A stretch of 64,000 bases of DNA from Oceanospirillaceae bacterium (GCA_024640955.1 JAHEDZ010000002.1:1-64000), one strand, 5' to 3'; positions 8,855 through 19,416 are shown, numbered from the stretch's first letter. A program made the numbers and translations. Notes: generated by a model not told the origin, from the sequence alone.

Positions 8855-10903
8855 ATGTCAGCGACCCCCACACTGCAGAGTTTCATTGCCGGCGACTGGA
8901 TCGGAGCGAACCCAAACAGCGCGCTTAAGAGCGCAATTAGCGGCGAGACGGTTTTCTTTACCCACAGGGAGACGCTCGATTTCGGTCGCGCCGTAGATTA
9001 TGCCAAAACCCTGGGCCACAAATCCCTACTACAGATGGATTTTCAATCGCGCGCCTCTACCTTGCGCGCGATTGGCAAATACCTGGTGGAGCACAAAGAG
9101 ACGCTCTACGCGATCTCAGCACACACCGGTGCGACGCGCGCTGATAGCTGGATTGATATCGAGGGCGGTACCGCGACACTCTTTGCCTACGCCAGCATGG
9201 GGCGTAACCAGTTACCGTCGGGTAATCTGATTCATGAGGGGCCAGCAACTCAGCTGGGCAAGATTGGACAGTTCTTCGGCTCGCACGTCCTCGTGCCACG
9301 CCAAGGGGTTGCGGTGCATATCAATGCGTTTAACTTCCCGATCTGGGGCATGCTCGAGAAGTTTGCACCGAACTTCCTCGCTGGAATGCCCTGCATCGTT
9401 AAACCTGCATCACAGACCTCCTACCTCACGGAGGCGTGCGTGCGCCTGATGCAGCAGTCAGGCCTTTTGCCGGAGGGTGCACTGCAACTGGTCGTGGGTG
9501 GCTCTGGGGATCTGCTTAACCGTCTTGAAGGCCAGGATATTGTCACCTTCACCGGCTCTGCCAATACCGCCGCGATGCTGCGCACTAATCAGAATCTGAT
9601 TAACCACTCGATTCCATTTAACGCTGAGGCCGACTCACTCAACTGTGCGATGCTCGCGCCTGATGTGACACCTGAAGATCCAGAGTTTGATCTCTTCATT
9701 AAAGAGGTGGCACGTGAGATGACTGTCAAAGCGGGACAGAAATGCACCGCAATACGTCGCATTCTGGTTCCGGAAAATCTTATAGAACCAGTAAGTGAGC
9801 GGTTACAGGCACGTCTGGGCAAAACGACAGTGGGCAACCCTGCGGATGAATCCGTGCGCATGGGCGCCCTCGCCTCTGCCGACCAGTGTGCCGATGTTGC
9901 CCAGAAGCTTGAGTTATTGAAACAGAGCAGCGAGGTCGTTGCAGGTCGAGGTGCTGACTGCGCGCCCGAGGGCGTGAACCCAGATGCCTTCTTTGAGCCA
10001 ACACTCTTACTGAACACCAATCCCGATGCCGAGGGTGGTGCCCACGATATCGAACCTTTCGGTCCTGTCAGTACGCTGATGCCTTATCGCGACACCAGGC
10101 ATGCGCTCGAACTCGCTGCGCGCGGCAAAGGCTCGCTGGTTACAACACTGGTGACTCGTGATCCACAGATCGCGGCTGAAGTGGTACCTGCCATGGCCAT
10201 TTGGCACGGGCGCGTGCACATTTTGGATGAGCGCTCAGCAAAAGAGTCCACCGGTCATGGCTCACCGCTGCCAATGCTGAAGCACGGCGGTCCAGGCCGT
10301 GCCGGCGGCGGTGAAGAGCTCGGTGGTATCAGTGGAGTAAAACACTACATGCAGCGCAGTGCGGTTCAGGGCTCGCCCACGATGCTTAGCGCCGTGACGA
10401 AGGAGTATATTCGCGGCGCAGACCGGGTAGAGAACCCGATTCACCCCTTCCGCTACAACTTCGATGATCTGGAGATCGGCCAGACACTATTGACGCACCG
10501 ACGCACCGTCACGGAGGCGGACATCGTCAACTTTGGCTGCCTATCGGGCGACCACTTCTATATGCACTTTGATGAGGATGCCGCACGCGACTCGATGTTT
10601 GAGAAACGTATAGCGCATGGATACTTCGTGCTTTCCGCCGCGGCCGGACTGTTTGTTGACCCTGGTGTTGGCCCGGTGTTAGCGAACTACGGGTTGGATA
10701 CCCTACGCTTCGTTAACCCCGTTGGTATCGGTGACACGATTCAGGCACGTTTGACCTGCAAGACCAAGATCGATCAAGGCAAAACAACACCCAAAGGCGA
10801 TCCGGTCGGGGTAGTCAGCTGGGATGTGGAAGTGACGAACCAGAACAGCGAATTGGTGGCCAGCTACGATATTCTGACACTTGTTCAGAAAGCTGGAGAG
10901 TAA
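8855..10903 (+). CDS. paaZ: PaaZ, bifunctional oxepin-CoA hydrolase / aldehyde dehydrogenase
   Basis: 682 residues, full length. Residues 1 to about 525 are an aldehyde dehydrogenase domain with the general base E258 (FNAEADSLN) and catalytic C297 (GQKCTAIRR). Residues from about 530 on are a MaoC-like R-specific hydratase ([19 protein letters not shown]) that opens the oxepin ring. The aldehyde domain then oxidises the semialdehyde to 3-oxo-5,6-dehydrosuberyl-CoA. Last gene of the paaA transcript. A ribosome-binding site AAGAGAGA precedes the ATG. The following steps (PaaF, PaaH, PaaJ) must be encoded elsewhere. Confidence 0.96.
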   Translation: MSATPTLQSFIAGDWIGANPNSALKSAISGETVFFTHRETLDFGRAVDYAKTLGHKSLLQMDFQSRASTLRAIGKYLVEHKETLYAISAHTGATRADSWIDIEGGTATLFAYASMGRNQLPSGNLIHEGPATQLGKIGQFFGSHVLVPRQGVAVHINAFNFPIWGMLEKFAPNFLAGMPCIVKPASQTSYLTEACVRLMQQSGLLPEGALQLVVGGSGDLLNRLEGQDIVTFTGSANTAAMLRTNQNLINHSIPFNAEADSLNCAMLAPDVTPEDPEFDLFIKEVAREMTVKAGQKCTAIRRILVPENLIEPVSERLQARLGKTTVGNPADESVRMGALASADQCADVAQKLELLKQSSEVVAGRGADCAPEGVNPDAFFEPTLLLNTNPDAEGGAHDIEPFGPVSTLMPYRDTRHALELAARGKGSLVTTLVTRDPQIAAEVVPAMAIWHGRVHILDERSAKESTGHGSPLPMLKHGGPGRAGGGEELGGISGVKHYMQRSAVQGSPTMLSAVTKEYIRGADRVENPIHPFRYNFDDLEIGQTLLTHRRTVTEADIVNFGCLSGDHFYMHFDEDAARDSMFEKRIAHGYFVLSAAAGLFVDPGVGPVLANYGLDTLRFVNPVGIGDTIQARLTCKTKIDQGKTTPKGDPVGVVSWDVEVTNQNSELVASYDILTLVQKAGE

Positions 10904-10927
10904 CTCAGCACACTGATTGGATCTCTA

Positions 10928-11005
10928 TAAGAGGGCTGTATCGCAGAGCGATATTGCTCGACAAGCTCTCTATGAGTTGGGCAATACGCTTGCATACAGC
11001 CCTAT
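10928..11005. repeat. Paired REP-like element (copy B, inverted pair)
   Basis: AGGGCTGTAT (10932-10941) and ATACAGCCCT (10994-11003) are perfect inverted arms. Between them are two opposed copies of the REP-like core: GCGATATTGCTCGACAAG on the plus strand, and on the minus strand a stretch reading GCAAGCGTATTGCCC. It resembles a paired REP unit and may fold into one long stem-loop. It follows paaZ and could serve as its 3' end; no T-run is present. Confidence 0.5.
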
Positions 11006-11150
11006 TACCTGAAAATAGCTCTAAGACGATGGTCTACATGCGACCAGTAATAGTTGTGAAGCACAACAATGTTATAGTACAACAGTACTTCGGTCGGTTA
11101 ATCTGACGCTAATAACAATTAAAAAGAACCTGTTAAGTAGTAGTAACGCA

Positions 11151-11609
11151 GTGAAAACACCCGAATTAAAGCTCTTCGCCACGTTGAAGGTGGAGATAGC
11201 ACCAGCGCAAGAGATCGGAGCAGCGCAGTTTGGCACCCGACGCGTCATTCCTATCACTGGCGGTACCGTAGTGGGTAACGGCTGGCAGGGACGCGTACTC
11301 GCGGGTGGAGCCGACTATCAACGCATCGTTACACCACGCCTAGCAGAGCTCGATGCTCGTTATGTGATGGAGACCGACGAAGGTGAGACCATCTTTGTAG
11401 CCAATCGCGCACTGCGGGCCGCCAGCGAAGAGGTGACCGCCAATATCATGGCTGGCGTACCGGTTGACCCCGATCAGGTCTATTTCAAATGCACCCCTAT
11501 TTTTGAAACCTCAGCTGAACGCTTTCAGTGGATTACCGAGCGCCTGTTTATCGGCACCGGTATCCGCCGCCCTGACTGTGTCGAATTGAAGTTTTTTGAA
11601 GTGCTCTGA
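11151..11609 (+). CDS. DUF3237 family protein
   Basis: 152 residues beginning at a GTG. The whole length matches the DUF3237 pattern: ELKLFATLKVEI at the start, GTRRVIPITGGTVVGNGWQG near residue 30, and a C-terminal IGTGIRRPDCVELKFFEV. The family is a small beta-barrel of unknown biochemical role, often found beside catabolic or transport genes. It is 23 bp upstream of the TRAP genes, so it is likely to be in their operon. No catalytic function can be assigned. Confidence 0.85.
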   Translation: MKTPELKLFATLKVEIAPAQEIGAAQFGTRRVIPITGGTVVGNGWQGRVLAGGADYQRIVTPRLAELDARYVMETDEGETIFVANRALRAASEEVTANIMAGVPVDPDQVYFKCTPIFETSAERFQWITERLFIGTGIRRPDCVELKFFEVL

Positions 11610-11632
11610 GTTTTATCTAAGGAGAGATCTAC

Positions 11633-12145
11633 GTGACTAGAGCTGAATGGTTAGACCAACACTACCCCGAACCCGGTCCACTGCGCTGGATCGCTTTTGG
11701 CCTCGAGATGGTGGCTGCTGCAGGTCTTTTCTTTCTGATGATGCTGACTGTTGCCGATGTGGGTGGTCGATACCTGTTCAACAACGGTGTTGATGGCGCC
11801 TTCGAGATCACTCAACTGGGCCTCGCTATTATCATTTTTGCGCAGATGCCAGTCGTAACTTGGCGCGGGGGTCACATACTGGTTGATTTATTGGATAACA
11901 TCCTAGGCCCGAAACTAGTTCGCCTGCTATCGATGTTTGCAGCGCTGGCTATCTCTACCTCTTTCTATGTGGTTGGTGTTCGTATCTGGCAACTGGGCGC
12001 ACGCAAGCTGCGTCGCGGTGAGGTGACTGAGTACTTAGAGCTGCCGGTCGGCTACCTTATCGAGTATATCGCCATCATGAGTTGGTTCACTGCCTTAGGC
12101 ATGATCACTTATGGCATGTACCGCATTATCAAATCAGCGAAATAA
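11633..12145 (+). CDS. TRAP transporter small permease (DctQ)
   Basis: 170 residues with four hydrophobic segments (about 22-42, 56-76, 92-112, 136-160), the DctQ layout. Family signatures include LTVADVGGRYLFNNGVDGAFEITQ (split motif) and WRGGHILVDLL. The start is GTG at 11633 with AAGGAG eight bases upstream. It pairs with DctM to use a sodium gradient for uptake of an organic acid delivered by a periplasmic binding protein. Followed 12 bp later by dctM. Confidence 0.9.
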   Translation: MTRAEWLDQHYPEPGPLRWIAFGLEMVAAAGLFFLMMLTVADVGGRYLFNNGVDGAFEITQLGLAIIIFAQMPVVTWRGGHILVDLLDNILGPKLVRLLSMFAALAISTSFYVVGVRIWQLGARKLRRGEVTEYLELPVGYLIEYIAIMSWFTALGMITYGMYRIIKSAK

Positions 12146-12157
12146 GGAGCAGATAAC

Positions 12158-13486
12158 ATGGAAGCTGTCGTTATTGGTTTTGCTCTACTCATTTTCCTGA
12201 TTCTGATTGTGCGTATGCCTATCGCCTTTGCGATGGCGATTGTCGGGTTCTTCGGCTTTGCGATTCTCCAGGGTCTAACCTTCGAGAACATGTTCGACTT
12301 CCGCTGGAAAGCGCCGCTGACACTGGCATCAAACCGCGTAATCGAAACGGCGCAAGAGTATGGCCTATCGGTCGTACCGCTGTTTATCCTGATGGGTAAT
12401 TTCGTTACCCGTTCGGGCCTGTCTCACGAGCTCTACAACGCGGCCTACACCTTCCTCGGACATCGCCGTGGTGGCCTTGCGATGTCGACCGTGGTTGCCT
12501 GCGGTGGCTTCTCCGCTATCTGTGGTTCGAGCCTCGCAACTTCAGCCACTATGGCGAAGGTTGCACTGCCACCGATGCGTAAGTTCGGTTATGCCGACTC
12601 ACTGGCGACAGCATCTATTGCAGCCGGTGGTACACTCGGCATCCTAATACCGCCTTCAGTCATCCTGGTTATTTACGGTCTCTTGACTGAAACCAGCATC
12701 CGCGAACTGTTTGCGGCAGGCTTCATTCCAGGCCTGCTGGGTATCATTCTCTACATGGGTGCAGTGCGCTGGGTCGTCATGCGCAACCCCGAATCTGGCC
12801 CTGCCGGTGAGCGTTCGACCTGGGCTGATCGTATCGATGCACTCAAGGGTATTTGGGGCGTACTACTGCTGTTCACTATCGTCATGGGCGGCATCTACAT
12901 GGGCGTGTTTACACCGACAGAAGCGGCCGGCATTGGTGCTGCAGGTGCCTTCGTTATCGCTTTGGCGCGTCGCAAGTTGACACTGGTCTCGACCTACGAA
13001 GTTCTGTCTGACACGGCGCGCACATCGACCATGCTATTCGGTGTCATCATCGGCGCATTGATCTTCTCGGACTTCATTAACCGCGCGGGTCTCCCAACCT
13101 TCCTGCTGGAGTTTGTCCAGGATCTGGATGTATCACCGATGGTGGTTATTCTAGTCATTCTGGGCATCTACATTCTGCTCGGAATGGTGTTTGAGAGCCT
13201 ATCGATGCTGCTGCTGACAGTACCCGTGCTCTACCCGCTGGTCGATAGCCTCGGTTTTGATCTTGTCTGGTACGGCATTGTTGTAGTCGTGGTCACTGAA
13301 ATCAGTCTGATCACACCACCCGTGGGCATGAATGTCTTTGTGTTGAGTGCGGTGCTGCGCGATGTGCGCACCGGCACCATCTTCAAAGGTGTAACGCCGT
13401 TCTGGTGTGCAGATATTGTACGTTTGGCTCTGATTGTCGCCTTTGTACCGATCACCCTGTTTTTACCGGAGCTGCTCTATCGCTAA
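12158..13486 (+). CDS. TRAP transporter large permease (DctM)
   Basis: 442 residues, about 12 membrane segments. Family motifs are VVPLFILMGNFV, GGFSAICGSSLATSATM and ITPPVGMNVFVL. It is the sodium-coupled transport subunit in the inner membrane. It begins 12 bp after dctQ (AAGGAG before ATG) and is followed by 93 bp before dctP. Its closest relative in the window is the DctM at 51346-52638, which shares the same motif set. The substrate is unknown; the proximity to the paa cluster makes an aromatic acid possible, but this is only inference. Confidence 0.92.
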   Translation: MEAVVIGFALLIFLILIVRMPIAFAMAIVGFFGFAILQGLTFENMFDFRWKAPLTLASNRVIETAQEYGLSVVPLFILMGNFVTRSGLSHELYNAAYTFLGHRRGGLAMSTVVACGGFSAICGSSLATSATMAKVALPPMRKFGYADSLATASIAAGGTLGILIPPSVILVIYGLLTETSIRELFAAGFIPGLLGIILYMGAVRWVVMRNPESGPAGERSTWADRIDALKGIWGVLLLFTIVMGGIYMGVFTPTEAAGIGAAGAFVIALARRKLTLVSTYEVLSDTARTSTMLFGVIIGALIFSDFINRAGLPTFLLEFVQDLDVSPMVVILVILGIYILLGMVFESLSMLLLTVPVLYPLVDSLGFDLVWYGIVVVVVTEISLITPPVGMNVFVLSAVLRDVRTGTIFKGVTPFWCADIVRLALIVAFVPITLFLPELLYR

Positions 13487-13579
13487 GCAGGTTCGACTAA
13501 CGTGTAGTGGAATAGTTAGTTGGAATACCTTCTACTGTTTCGCGTAACTATAAAAATAAATCTATGAGGATTTAGAACA

Positions 13580-14584
13580 ATGACAAACCTTAAGCTGAAA
13601 GTTCTTGGCGCTGCTGTCGGTGCTGCAATCTCATTCAACGCTATGGCTGAAACAACCATGCGCGTTGCGACTTGGCTGCCGCCTACTCACCCACAGAACT
13701 CTGTTGCAATGCCAGCTTTCGCTAAGATGGTTGAAGATGCGACAGAAGGCCGCGTTAAGGTGGTTATCGAGAACTTTCAGGGTCACCCAAAAACTATCTA
13801 CTCTTCAGTCGAAGATGGCATCATCGATGCTTCTTGGGGTGTTAACGCATACACTCCTGGCCGCTTCTCTCTGACCGGTGTTGCTGAGATTCCAGGTGAA
13901 ACTTCAAATGCGGAAGACGCATCTGTAGCACTGTGGAAAGTTCAGCAGGAGTTCTTTGCTGACGCTAACGAGTACGAAGGCCTCGAACTTATGGGTATGT
14001 GGGTACACGCTCCTGGCGTCATGCACACTAAATTCGCTGTAAACAGCCTAGACGATCTCAAAGGTAAGAAGATTCGTCTTGGTGGCGGCATGGTCAACGA
14101 CTTGGCGGCACGTCTTGAAGTAACTCCAGTTGGTGGCTCTGCACCAAGCTCATACGAAAAACTGCAGCAGGGTGTTGTTGACGGTACCTTCCTGCCAATC
14201 GGTGAGCACAAGTTCTTCAAACTCTCTGAAGTTGCTAACCACCTGACAATCTTCCCAACTGCACTGTACACCACAGTATTTAGCTTCGTTGCGAACCCAG
14301 AGTTCATGGAAGACCTGGATCCTAAAGATGCAGCAGCTATCCGCGCAGCGATGGGCGAGAACCTGTCTCGCATGCAAGGTAAGACTTGGCAGGATATGGA
14401 CGCTATCGGCATGGCACACGCTAAAGAGGTGGGCACCAACATCCATATGGTCGACTCTTTCGAGAAGATGGCTGTAGAGATGAAGCAGACTATGAAGGGT
14501 CTAGACCAGACTTGGATGGAATCTGTTGCTGATCGCGGCGTAGACGCTCAAGCAGCTCTAGACGCATTCCGTAGCTACCAGTAA
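13580..14584 (+). CDS. TRAP transporter substrate-binding protein (DctP)
   Basis: 334 residues with a clear signal peptide (cleavage after FNAMA, about residue 23). The mature part is a DctP/TAXI-like periplasmic binding protein: VATWLPPTHPQN, KLQQGVVDGTFLP and WQDMDAIGM. Codon choice is distinctly of the highly expressed type compared with dctQ/dctM (many GCT, CGT, AAC). It follows dctM by 93 bp and has AGGAT as ribosome-binding site, and may have its own promoter in that gap. A strong terminator follows. It resembles the binding protein at 49780-50811, but the two are clearly distinct. Confidence 0.93.
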   Translation: MTNLKLKVLGAAVGAAISFNAMAETTMRVATWLPPTHPQNSVAMPAFAKMVEDATEGRVKVVIENFQGHPKTIYSSVEDGIIDASWGVNAYTPGRFSLTGVAEIPGETSNAEDASVALWKVQQEFFADANEYEGLELMGMWVHAPGVMHTKFAVNSLDDLKGKKIRLGGGMVNDLAARLEVTPVGGSAPSSYEKLQQGVVDGTFLPIGEHKFFKLSEVANHLTIFPTALYTTVFSFVANPEFMEDLDPKDAAAIRAAMGENLSRMQGKTWQDMDAIGMAHAKEVGTNIHMVDSFEKMAVEMKQTMKGLDQTWMESVADRGVDAQAALDAFRSYQ

Positions 14585-14601
14585 TCTCTCCTGAGGTTGA
14601 G

Positions 14602-14639
14602 GCGGCACCCCTGCTTTGGCGGGCGTGCCGCTTTTTTTT
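14602..14639 (+). terminator. Rho-independent terminator after dctP
   Basis: GCGGCAC (14602-14608) pairs with GTGCCGC (14625-14631), with further inner pairing, followed directly by eight T residues. It ends the DUF3237-dctQMP transcript. Confidence 0.88.
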
Positions 14640-14662
14640 GCTCCGTCTGAAAGGCTATCCTT

Positions 14663-15112
14663 ATGGCAATGAACTCAAATGCTGAACAGGCACTGCTGGC
14701 AGAGATGATTGCTAGCGGTCAAACGAACGTAGCAGTTACAGCCACTCCTCTATCTAAACTTCTCGATTACGCTATTTTGAGTGCAGAGAGAGGCCGCGTA
14801 GAGATGGCGTTAACACTTACCGAGCAGTTCACTCAGGGTAACGGTGTCATTCAGGGTGGTGCGGCTACGATGGCCTTAGATACCGGCCTCGCCTACGCTG
14901 CTCTATCTTCACTAGAAACGGGGCAAACGGTGATCACTGTGAACATGCAGACCCAGTTCTACCGTCCAGTCTACCCGGGCAGACAGCGAGTGCGGGCTTG
15001 GATAGACAAACCCGGACGTAAGCTGCTGTTTTGCATTGCAGAACTGATAGACAATGAGGATCGAGTACTGGCGCGTGCCGAGTCTCCGCTCTTGGTCACA
15101 AAGTTGAGTTAA
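14663..15112 (+). CDS. Hotdog-fold thioesterase (PaaI-like)
   Basis: 149 residues. The hotdog core is visible at TQGNGVIQGGAATMALDTGL (the helix with the G-G turn and acidic residue D), followed by the strand MQTQFYRPVYPGRQRVRAWI. This is the PaaI_thioesterase superfamily, which hydrolyses acyl-CoA esters. It lies just behind the dctP terminator with its own start at 14663, so it is probably a separate gene. Similarity to the PaaI at 1263-1691 is limited to the fold. The substrate is unknown. Confidence 0.8.
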   Translation: MAMNSNAEQALLAEMIASGQTNVAVTATPLSKLLDYAILSAERGRVEMALTLTEQFTQGNGVIQGGAATMALDTGLAYAALSSLETGQTVITVNMQTQFYRPVYPGRQRVRAWIDKPGRKLLFCIAELIDNEDRVLARAESPLLVTKLS

Positions 15113-15114
15113 AG

Positions 15115-15150
15115 GTAGGAGCGTTGTACGCAAAGCGTATTACGCGACCA
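15115..15150. repeat. REP-like intergenic element (copy C)
   Basis: GTAGGAGCG opens the element, followed by GTACGCAAAGCGTAT and ACGCGACCA. The order of motifs equals copy A at 1692. It lies between the thioesterase stop and the bidirectional terminator. Confidence 0.5.
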
Positions 15151-15151
15151 A

Positions 15152-15189
15152 AAAAAGGGCCACTACCTGTAAAGATAGCGGCCCTTTTT
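15152..15189. terminator. Bidirectional terminator between thioesterase and gcvP
   Basis: AAAAAGGGCC (15152-15161) and GGCCCTTTTT (15180-15189) form a perfect 10-bp stem with an 18-nt loop. The T and A runs let it act for both converging genes. Confidence 0.88.
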
Positions 15190-15202
15190 ACTGGTTCAGA
15201 AC

Positions 15203-18115
15203 TCAAGCAGTCTGCTTGAGTTCCTCCTCATCTTGATAGCTATCGATTGAAGGGCAAGAGCAGACAAAGTTACGATCACCGTAGACGTTATCCACACGGT
15301 TGACTGTCGGCCAGTACTTCGCATCGAGACGCACACCGGCCGGTGCAACGGCTACCTCACGACTGTATGGACGATTCCAGTCGCTCAGAAGATCTGCCTG
15401 GGTATGCGGCGCATTGACCAACGGATTGTTCTCCAGCGGCCAAACACCCTGCTCTACCTGGGCAATTTCAGCACGAATGCTGATCATTGCGTCACAAAAA
15501 CGGTCAAGCTCAACCAGCGCCTCTGACTCAGTCGGTTCGATCATCAGCGTGCCCGGCACCGGGAATGACATGGTCGGCGCATGGAAACCGTAGTCCATCA
15601 GACGCTTAGCCACATCTTCTTCGGAGATACCGCTCGCCTCTTTAAGACCACGAATGTCGATAATACATTCATGCGCCACGCGCCCTGCGTGCCCACGGTA
15701 GAGAACCGGGAAGTGATCCTGCAGACGATTAGCAATGTAGTTTGCTGAGACAATCGCGATCTCCGTTGAGCGGCGCAGGCCCTCTTGGCCCAGCATACGA
15801 TTGTAGAGCCAGCTAATCGGCAGAATAGCAGCCGAACCATAGGTAGCCGCAGATACCGCGCCGTTCTCCGCCGCTAGACCGGCAATCGGGCTTACTTTGT
15901 GGTTGGGTAGGTGTGGCGCGAGGTGCGCTTTAACCCCGATAGGCCCCATACCAGGACCACCACCGCCGTGCGGAATGGCAAAGGTTTTGTGCAGGTTCAG
16001 ATGCGAAACATCGCCACCCACATCACCCGGCTTAGCCAGCCCAACCATAGCATTCATGTTGGCACCATCGATATAAACCTGCCCACCGCGCTCGTGAATC
16101 AGGTCACAGATCTCGCGAATCTGCTCTTCAAATACACCGTGTGTAGATGGGTAGGTAACCATTAGACAAGAGAGTTCAGACGCATGCTTGTCGGCTTTCG
16201 CTCGCAGATCTTCAACGTCAACGTTACCCTGATCATCACAGCCAACCACAACGATACGCATACCCATCATTGAGGCGGTAGCCGGGTTCGTCCCGTGCGC
16301 CGACGACGGGATCAAACAGACATCACGCGCACCCTCACCGATGGAGGCTTGGTACTTGCGAATAGCCAGCAGCCCGGCATATTCACCTGAAGCACCCGAA
16401 TTAGGCTGCATTGATACCGCATCGTAACCGGTAATCTCGACGAGCTGATCCTGCAGTTGGCCGATCATTGTCAGATAGCCCTGCACCTGATCGCGCGGTG
16501 CAAATGGGTGAATATTGGCAAACTCCGGCCAAGTGACCGGAATCATCTCAGTCGAGGCATTGAGCTTCATCGTACAAGAGCCCAGCGGAATCATGCCGTG
16601 TACCAGCGAGTAATCTTTGTTTTCGAGACGCTTCATGTAGCGCAGCATCTCAGTCTCACTCTGGTAAGAGTTAAACGTTGGATGGGTCAGGATAGCGTCA
16701 GTACGACGCTGCTCAGCCTGGATACCGGTGGCAGCGCCAGCTTGAATCTCTGCATCAATCGCAGACAGATCTAGGCCATTTGGAGCCCCAGCGAAGATGT
16801 TCAGCAGCTCGTCGACATCAGCCAAAGTTGTCGTCTCATCAAGCGTAACGCCAAGTGTCTCGCCGTCAATCCAACGCAAATTACAGCCCGCTGCCAGCGC
16901 TCGATCATAAATAGTTTGGGTCGCTGCGCAAGTCTGAATCTGCAGAGTGTCAAAGTAGCTGTCGTTGCTTTTGAGGTTCAGTGCCGTTAGACCTTTCGCG
17001 AGAATAGCCGTCAGCCGGTGAACGCGTTCAGCGATACGACGCAAACCCTTAGGACCGTGGTATACCGCATAGAAGCTTGCCATATTGGCCAACAGCGCCT
17101 GAGCAGTACAGATGTTTGAGGTCGCCTTATCACGACGAATGTGTTGCTCGCGTGTCTGCATCGCCATACGCAGCGCCTGCTTGCCTTTGGAGTCTACCGA
17201 GACACCGATAATACGACCTGGCACAGAGCGCTTGAGCTTCTCGCTCGCGGCAAAGAAGGCAGCGTGTGGGCCACCAAAGCCCATCGGTACACCAAAACGC
17301 TGCGATGAGCCCAAGACAACATCAGCGCCCAGCGAGCCGGGCGACTTGAGCAGCACCAGGGCCATTGGATCTGCAGCGACACAGATCATCGCCTGCTGCG
17401 ACTTTGCGGCAGCAATCACACTCTCTAGATCGGTGATGTCGCCGTGGGTACCGGGGTACTGCACCAGTGCACCAAAGAGATCATAATCAGAAAGCTCAGA
17501 GGCTTTACCGATAATTAGAGTAAAGCCAAAGTATTCCGCTCGCGTACGCAACACATCGATCGTCTGTGGATGCACATCCTCCGCGACAAAGAAGTTATCA
17601 CTCTTCTTGCGGTTCGAGCGCTTGCAAAGAGTCATCGCCTCCGCTGCAGCAGTTGCTTCATCCAACAGAGATGCGTTCGCTAGCTCCATACCGGTCAGGT
17701 CCATGACTAACTGCTGGAAGTTCAACAGCGATTCAAGACGCCCCTGAGAGATCTCTGGCTGGTACGGTGTGTATGCCGTGTACCAGCCCGGGTTTTCCAG
17801 AACATTTCGCAGGATAACCGACGGCACCAGCGTATTGGAGTAGCCCATACCGATATAGCTTTTGTTGACCTTGTTCTGCTGGGCCAACGCTTTAAGCTCT
17901 TCTAGAGCGGCTTGTTCGGTCACAGACACACCGGTTTCCAAGGGCGTGGCCTGACGAATCGCAGCAGGCAATGCCTGAGCCATCAAACTCTCTGCAGAAT
18001 CAATACCCAGCGACTCCAACATGCTAGCCTCAGCTGCGGGGTCTACACCAATATGACGAGCAATAAACTCCTCGCCGTTAACCAACTGTTCGATAGATAG
18101 CGACTGTTCACTCAT
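15203..18115 (-). CDS. gcvP: Glycine dehydrogenase (decarboxylating), P-protein
   Basis: 970 residues, the single-chain form of the P-protein. It decarboxylates glycine with PLP and passes the aminomethyl group to the lipoyl arm of GcvH. The PLP lysine is K710 in [16 protein letters not shown]. The N-terminal half ([30 protein letters not shown]) is also complete. The start at 18115 has CGGAG upstream, 18 bp after gcvH, so the two form an operon. gcvT lies on the opposite strand beyond a regulator gene, not in the usual gcvT-H-P order. Confidence 0.97.
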   Translation of the reverse strand: MSEQSLSIEQLVNGEEFIARHIGVDPAAEASMLESLGIDSAESLMAQALPAAIRQATPLETGVSVTEQAALEELKALAQQNKVNKSYIGMGYSNTLVPSVILRNVLENPGWYTAYTPYQPEISQGRLESLLNFQQLVMDLTGMELANASLLDEATAAAEAMTLCKRSNRKKSDNFFVAEDVHPQTIDVLRTRAEYFGFTLIIGKASELSDYDLFGALVQYPGTHGDITDLESVIAAAKSQQAMICVAADPMALVLLKSPGSLGADVVLGSSQRFGVPMGFGGPHAAFFAASEKLKRSVPGRIIGVSVDSKGKQALRMAMQTREQHIRRDKATSNICTAQALLANMASFYAVYHGPKGLRRIAERVHRLTAILAKGLTALNLKSNDSYFDTLQIQTCAATQTIYDRALAAGCNLRWIDGETLGVTLDETTTLADVDELLNIFAGAPNGLDLSAIDAEIQAGAATGIQAEQRRTDAILTHPTFNSYQSETEMLRYMKRLENKDYSLVHGMIPLGSCTMKLNASTEMIPVTWPEFANIHPFAPRDQVQGYLTMIGQLQDQLVEITGYDAVSMQPNSGASGEYAGLLAIRKYQASIGEGARDVCLIPSSAHGTNPATASMMGMRIVVVGCDDQGNVDVEDLRAKADKHASELSCLMVTYPSTHGVFEEQIREICDLIHERGGQVYIDGANMNAMVGLAKPGDVGGDVSHLNLHKTFAIPHGGGGPGMGPIGVKAHLAPHLPNHKVSPIAGLAAENGAVSAATYGSAAILPISWLYNRMLGQEGLRRSTEIAIVSANYIANRLQDHFPVLYRGHAGRVAHECIIDIRGLKEASGISEEDVAKRLMDYGFHAPTMSFPVPGTLMIEPTESEALVELDRFCDAMISIRAEIAQVEQGVWPLENNPLVNAPHTQADLLSDWNRPYSREVAVAPAGVRLDAKYWPTVNRVDNVYGDRNFVCSCPSIDSYQDEEELKQTA

Positions 18116-18133
18116 GATTACTACTCCGTGATC

Positions 18134-18517
18134 TTAGTCTTCGAGAGATGCTAGGTAGTCAGCTTCTGACATCAGCTCGTCTAATTCGCTTGGATCGCTC
18201 AACTTCAGCTTCAAGATCCAGCCGTCTGTGTAGGGCTCGCTGTTGAGCAATTCAGGGGCATCTTCGAGCCCGGTATTCACCGCGATCACTTCACCGCTCA
18301 CCGGAGCATAGATGTCGGACGCGGCTTTGACCGACTCAACCACGCCAAACTCATCACCCTGGGATACGGTTACACCGACCTCTGGTAGTTCTACAAAGAC
18401 CAGATCACCCAGCGCCTGTTGCGCGTGATCAGATATACCCATGCAGACCACATCACCCTCTTCGAGACTGATCCACTCGTGTGATGCTGCGAATTTGTAA
18501 TTAGCTGAAACGCTCAT
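18134..18517 (-). CDS. gcvH: Glycine cleavage system H protein
   Basis: 127 residues. The lipoyl-attachment lysine is K64 in VVESVKAASDIYAPVSG. HEWISLEE at residues 13-20 is the usual H-protein start. It shuttles the methylamine group between GcvP, GcvT and the lipoamide dehydrogenase. First gene of the gcvH-gcvP transcript, divergent from the XRE-cupin regulator across 223 bp that contain a TTTC-N6-GAAA palindrome (18582-18595). No glycine riboswitch motifs are visible in that leader. Confidence 0.97.
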   Translation of the reverse strand: MSVSANYKFAASHEWISLEEGDVVCMGISDHAQQALGDLVFVELPEVGVTVSQGDEFGVVESVKAASDIYAPVSGEVIAVNTGLEDAPELLNSEPYTDGWILKLKLSDPSELDELMSEADYLASLED

Positions 18518-18581
18518 GTAAGAATCCTTACTTTAGATTGCGCAAAATTACCACTCAAGCTTCTCTCAATCAACGAAAAAG

Positions 18582-18595
18582 TTTCTTATACGAAA
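18582..18595. promoter_or_regulatory. TTTC-N6-GAAA palindrome upstream of gcvH
   Basis: TTTC TTATAC GAAA, 14 bp, lies 65 bp before the gcvH start. The same pattern with a related core (TTTC CTATCG GAAA) occurs before gcvT at 19417-19430. The regulator gene sits between the two sites, so it is the likely binder; this is inference. Confidence 0.5.
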
Positions 18596-18740
18596 TATAT
18601 GCTACTATCGGTAGAATTATGCCTAGCCCAGTCTCCGAACATTCTTTTAGACGTCGTTTGAAGATAGACTAGCGCAGTTATTTTGGGAGTCCCGCGAAGA
18701 CTTCAAGTGACCAATGGACGGTCATAGGTAGGAATACAGA

Positions 18741-19361
18741 ATGAGCACGCAACCGCAGATGAAGATCACCAATAACAATGTCGAAGCGACCGTTCAGCCA
18801 CTCGCTTTAGGCAAGCGTGTAAAAGATCTGCGCCTCGCACAGAATCTCACACTGGAGCAGGCGAGCCAGCTTACAGGCTTAGCGCGATCAACACTCTCTA
18901 AGATTGAAAATGATCAAATCTCGCCAACCTTTGCTGCTGTATCAAAACTGGCTCAAGGGCTCGGTATTGATCTACCTCAGCTATTTACCGAACCCAAAAA
19001 TGAGAAGCTAAAACCCGCTCCAAGCGCTGGCCGTCGCGACATCACTCGGGCCAGTACCGGCAAGATACACCCCACGCCAACCTACGAGCATGAACTGCTG
19101 GCCACTCAACTCTCTAACAAGAAGATGGTTCCCTTCAAGACTCGTGTGCATACACGCGATTGGAACGATTATACTGACTGGGTACGTCATGAGGGCGAAG
19201 AGTTCCTCTATGTTTTGAGCGGATCAATCATTCTCTACACTGAATTTTATGAGCCCATCGAACTCACTCAAGGTGACAGCGCCTACTACGACTGTGAGAT
19301 GGGTCACGCGTTAATCTCTACCAGCAAAAGCGACGCTGAAGTCCTCTGGGTCACTGCTTAA
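18741..19361 (+). CDS. XRE-family transcriptional regulator with cupin domain
   Basis: 206 residues. An N-terminal helix-turn-helix (about 24-78: GKRVKDLRLAQNLTLEQAS, LARSTLSKIENDQISPTF) is followed by a C-terminal cupin barrel (about 120-205: HEGEEFLYVLSGSI, LTQGDSAYYDCEMGHAL). Such regulators sense a small ligand through the cupin. It lies between gcvHP and gcvT, and matching palindromes precede both gcvH and gcvT. Control of glycine cleavage is therefore likely, perhaps in response to glycine or a related amine. There are 123 bp between it and gcvT. Confidence 0.88.
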   Translation: MSTQPQMKITNNNVEATVQPLALGKRVKDLRLAQNLTLEQASQLTGLARSTLSKIENDQISPTFAAVSKLAQGLGIDLPQLFTEPKNEKLKPAPSAGRRDITRASTGKIHPTPTYEHELLATQLSNKKMVPFKTRVHTRDWNDYTDWVRHEGEEFLYVLSGSIILYTEFYEPIELTQGDSAYYDCEMGHALISTSKSDAEVLWVTA

Positions 19362-19416
19362 CTAAGCTTTTTTAACCAAATTTATCTTGCAACAAGAAAG
19401 TTGCATCGCTATTTTG

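Noticed and set aside
18518-18740. Glycine riboswitch expected upstream of gcvH-gcvP
   Set aside because: No GCCGAAGGAGCA or CTCTCAGGCAAAAGG type motif is present on either strand in this gap or before gcvT.
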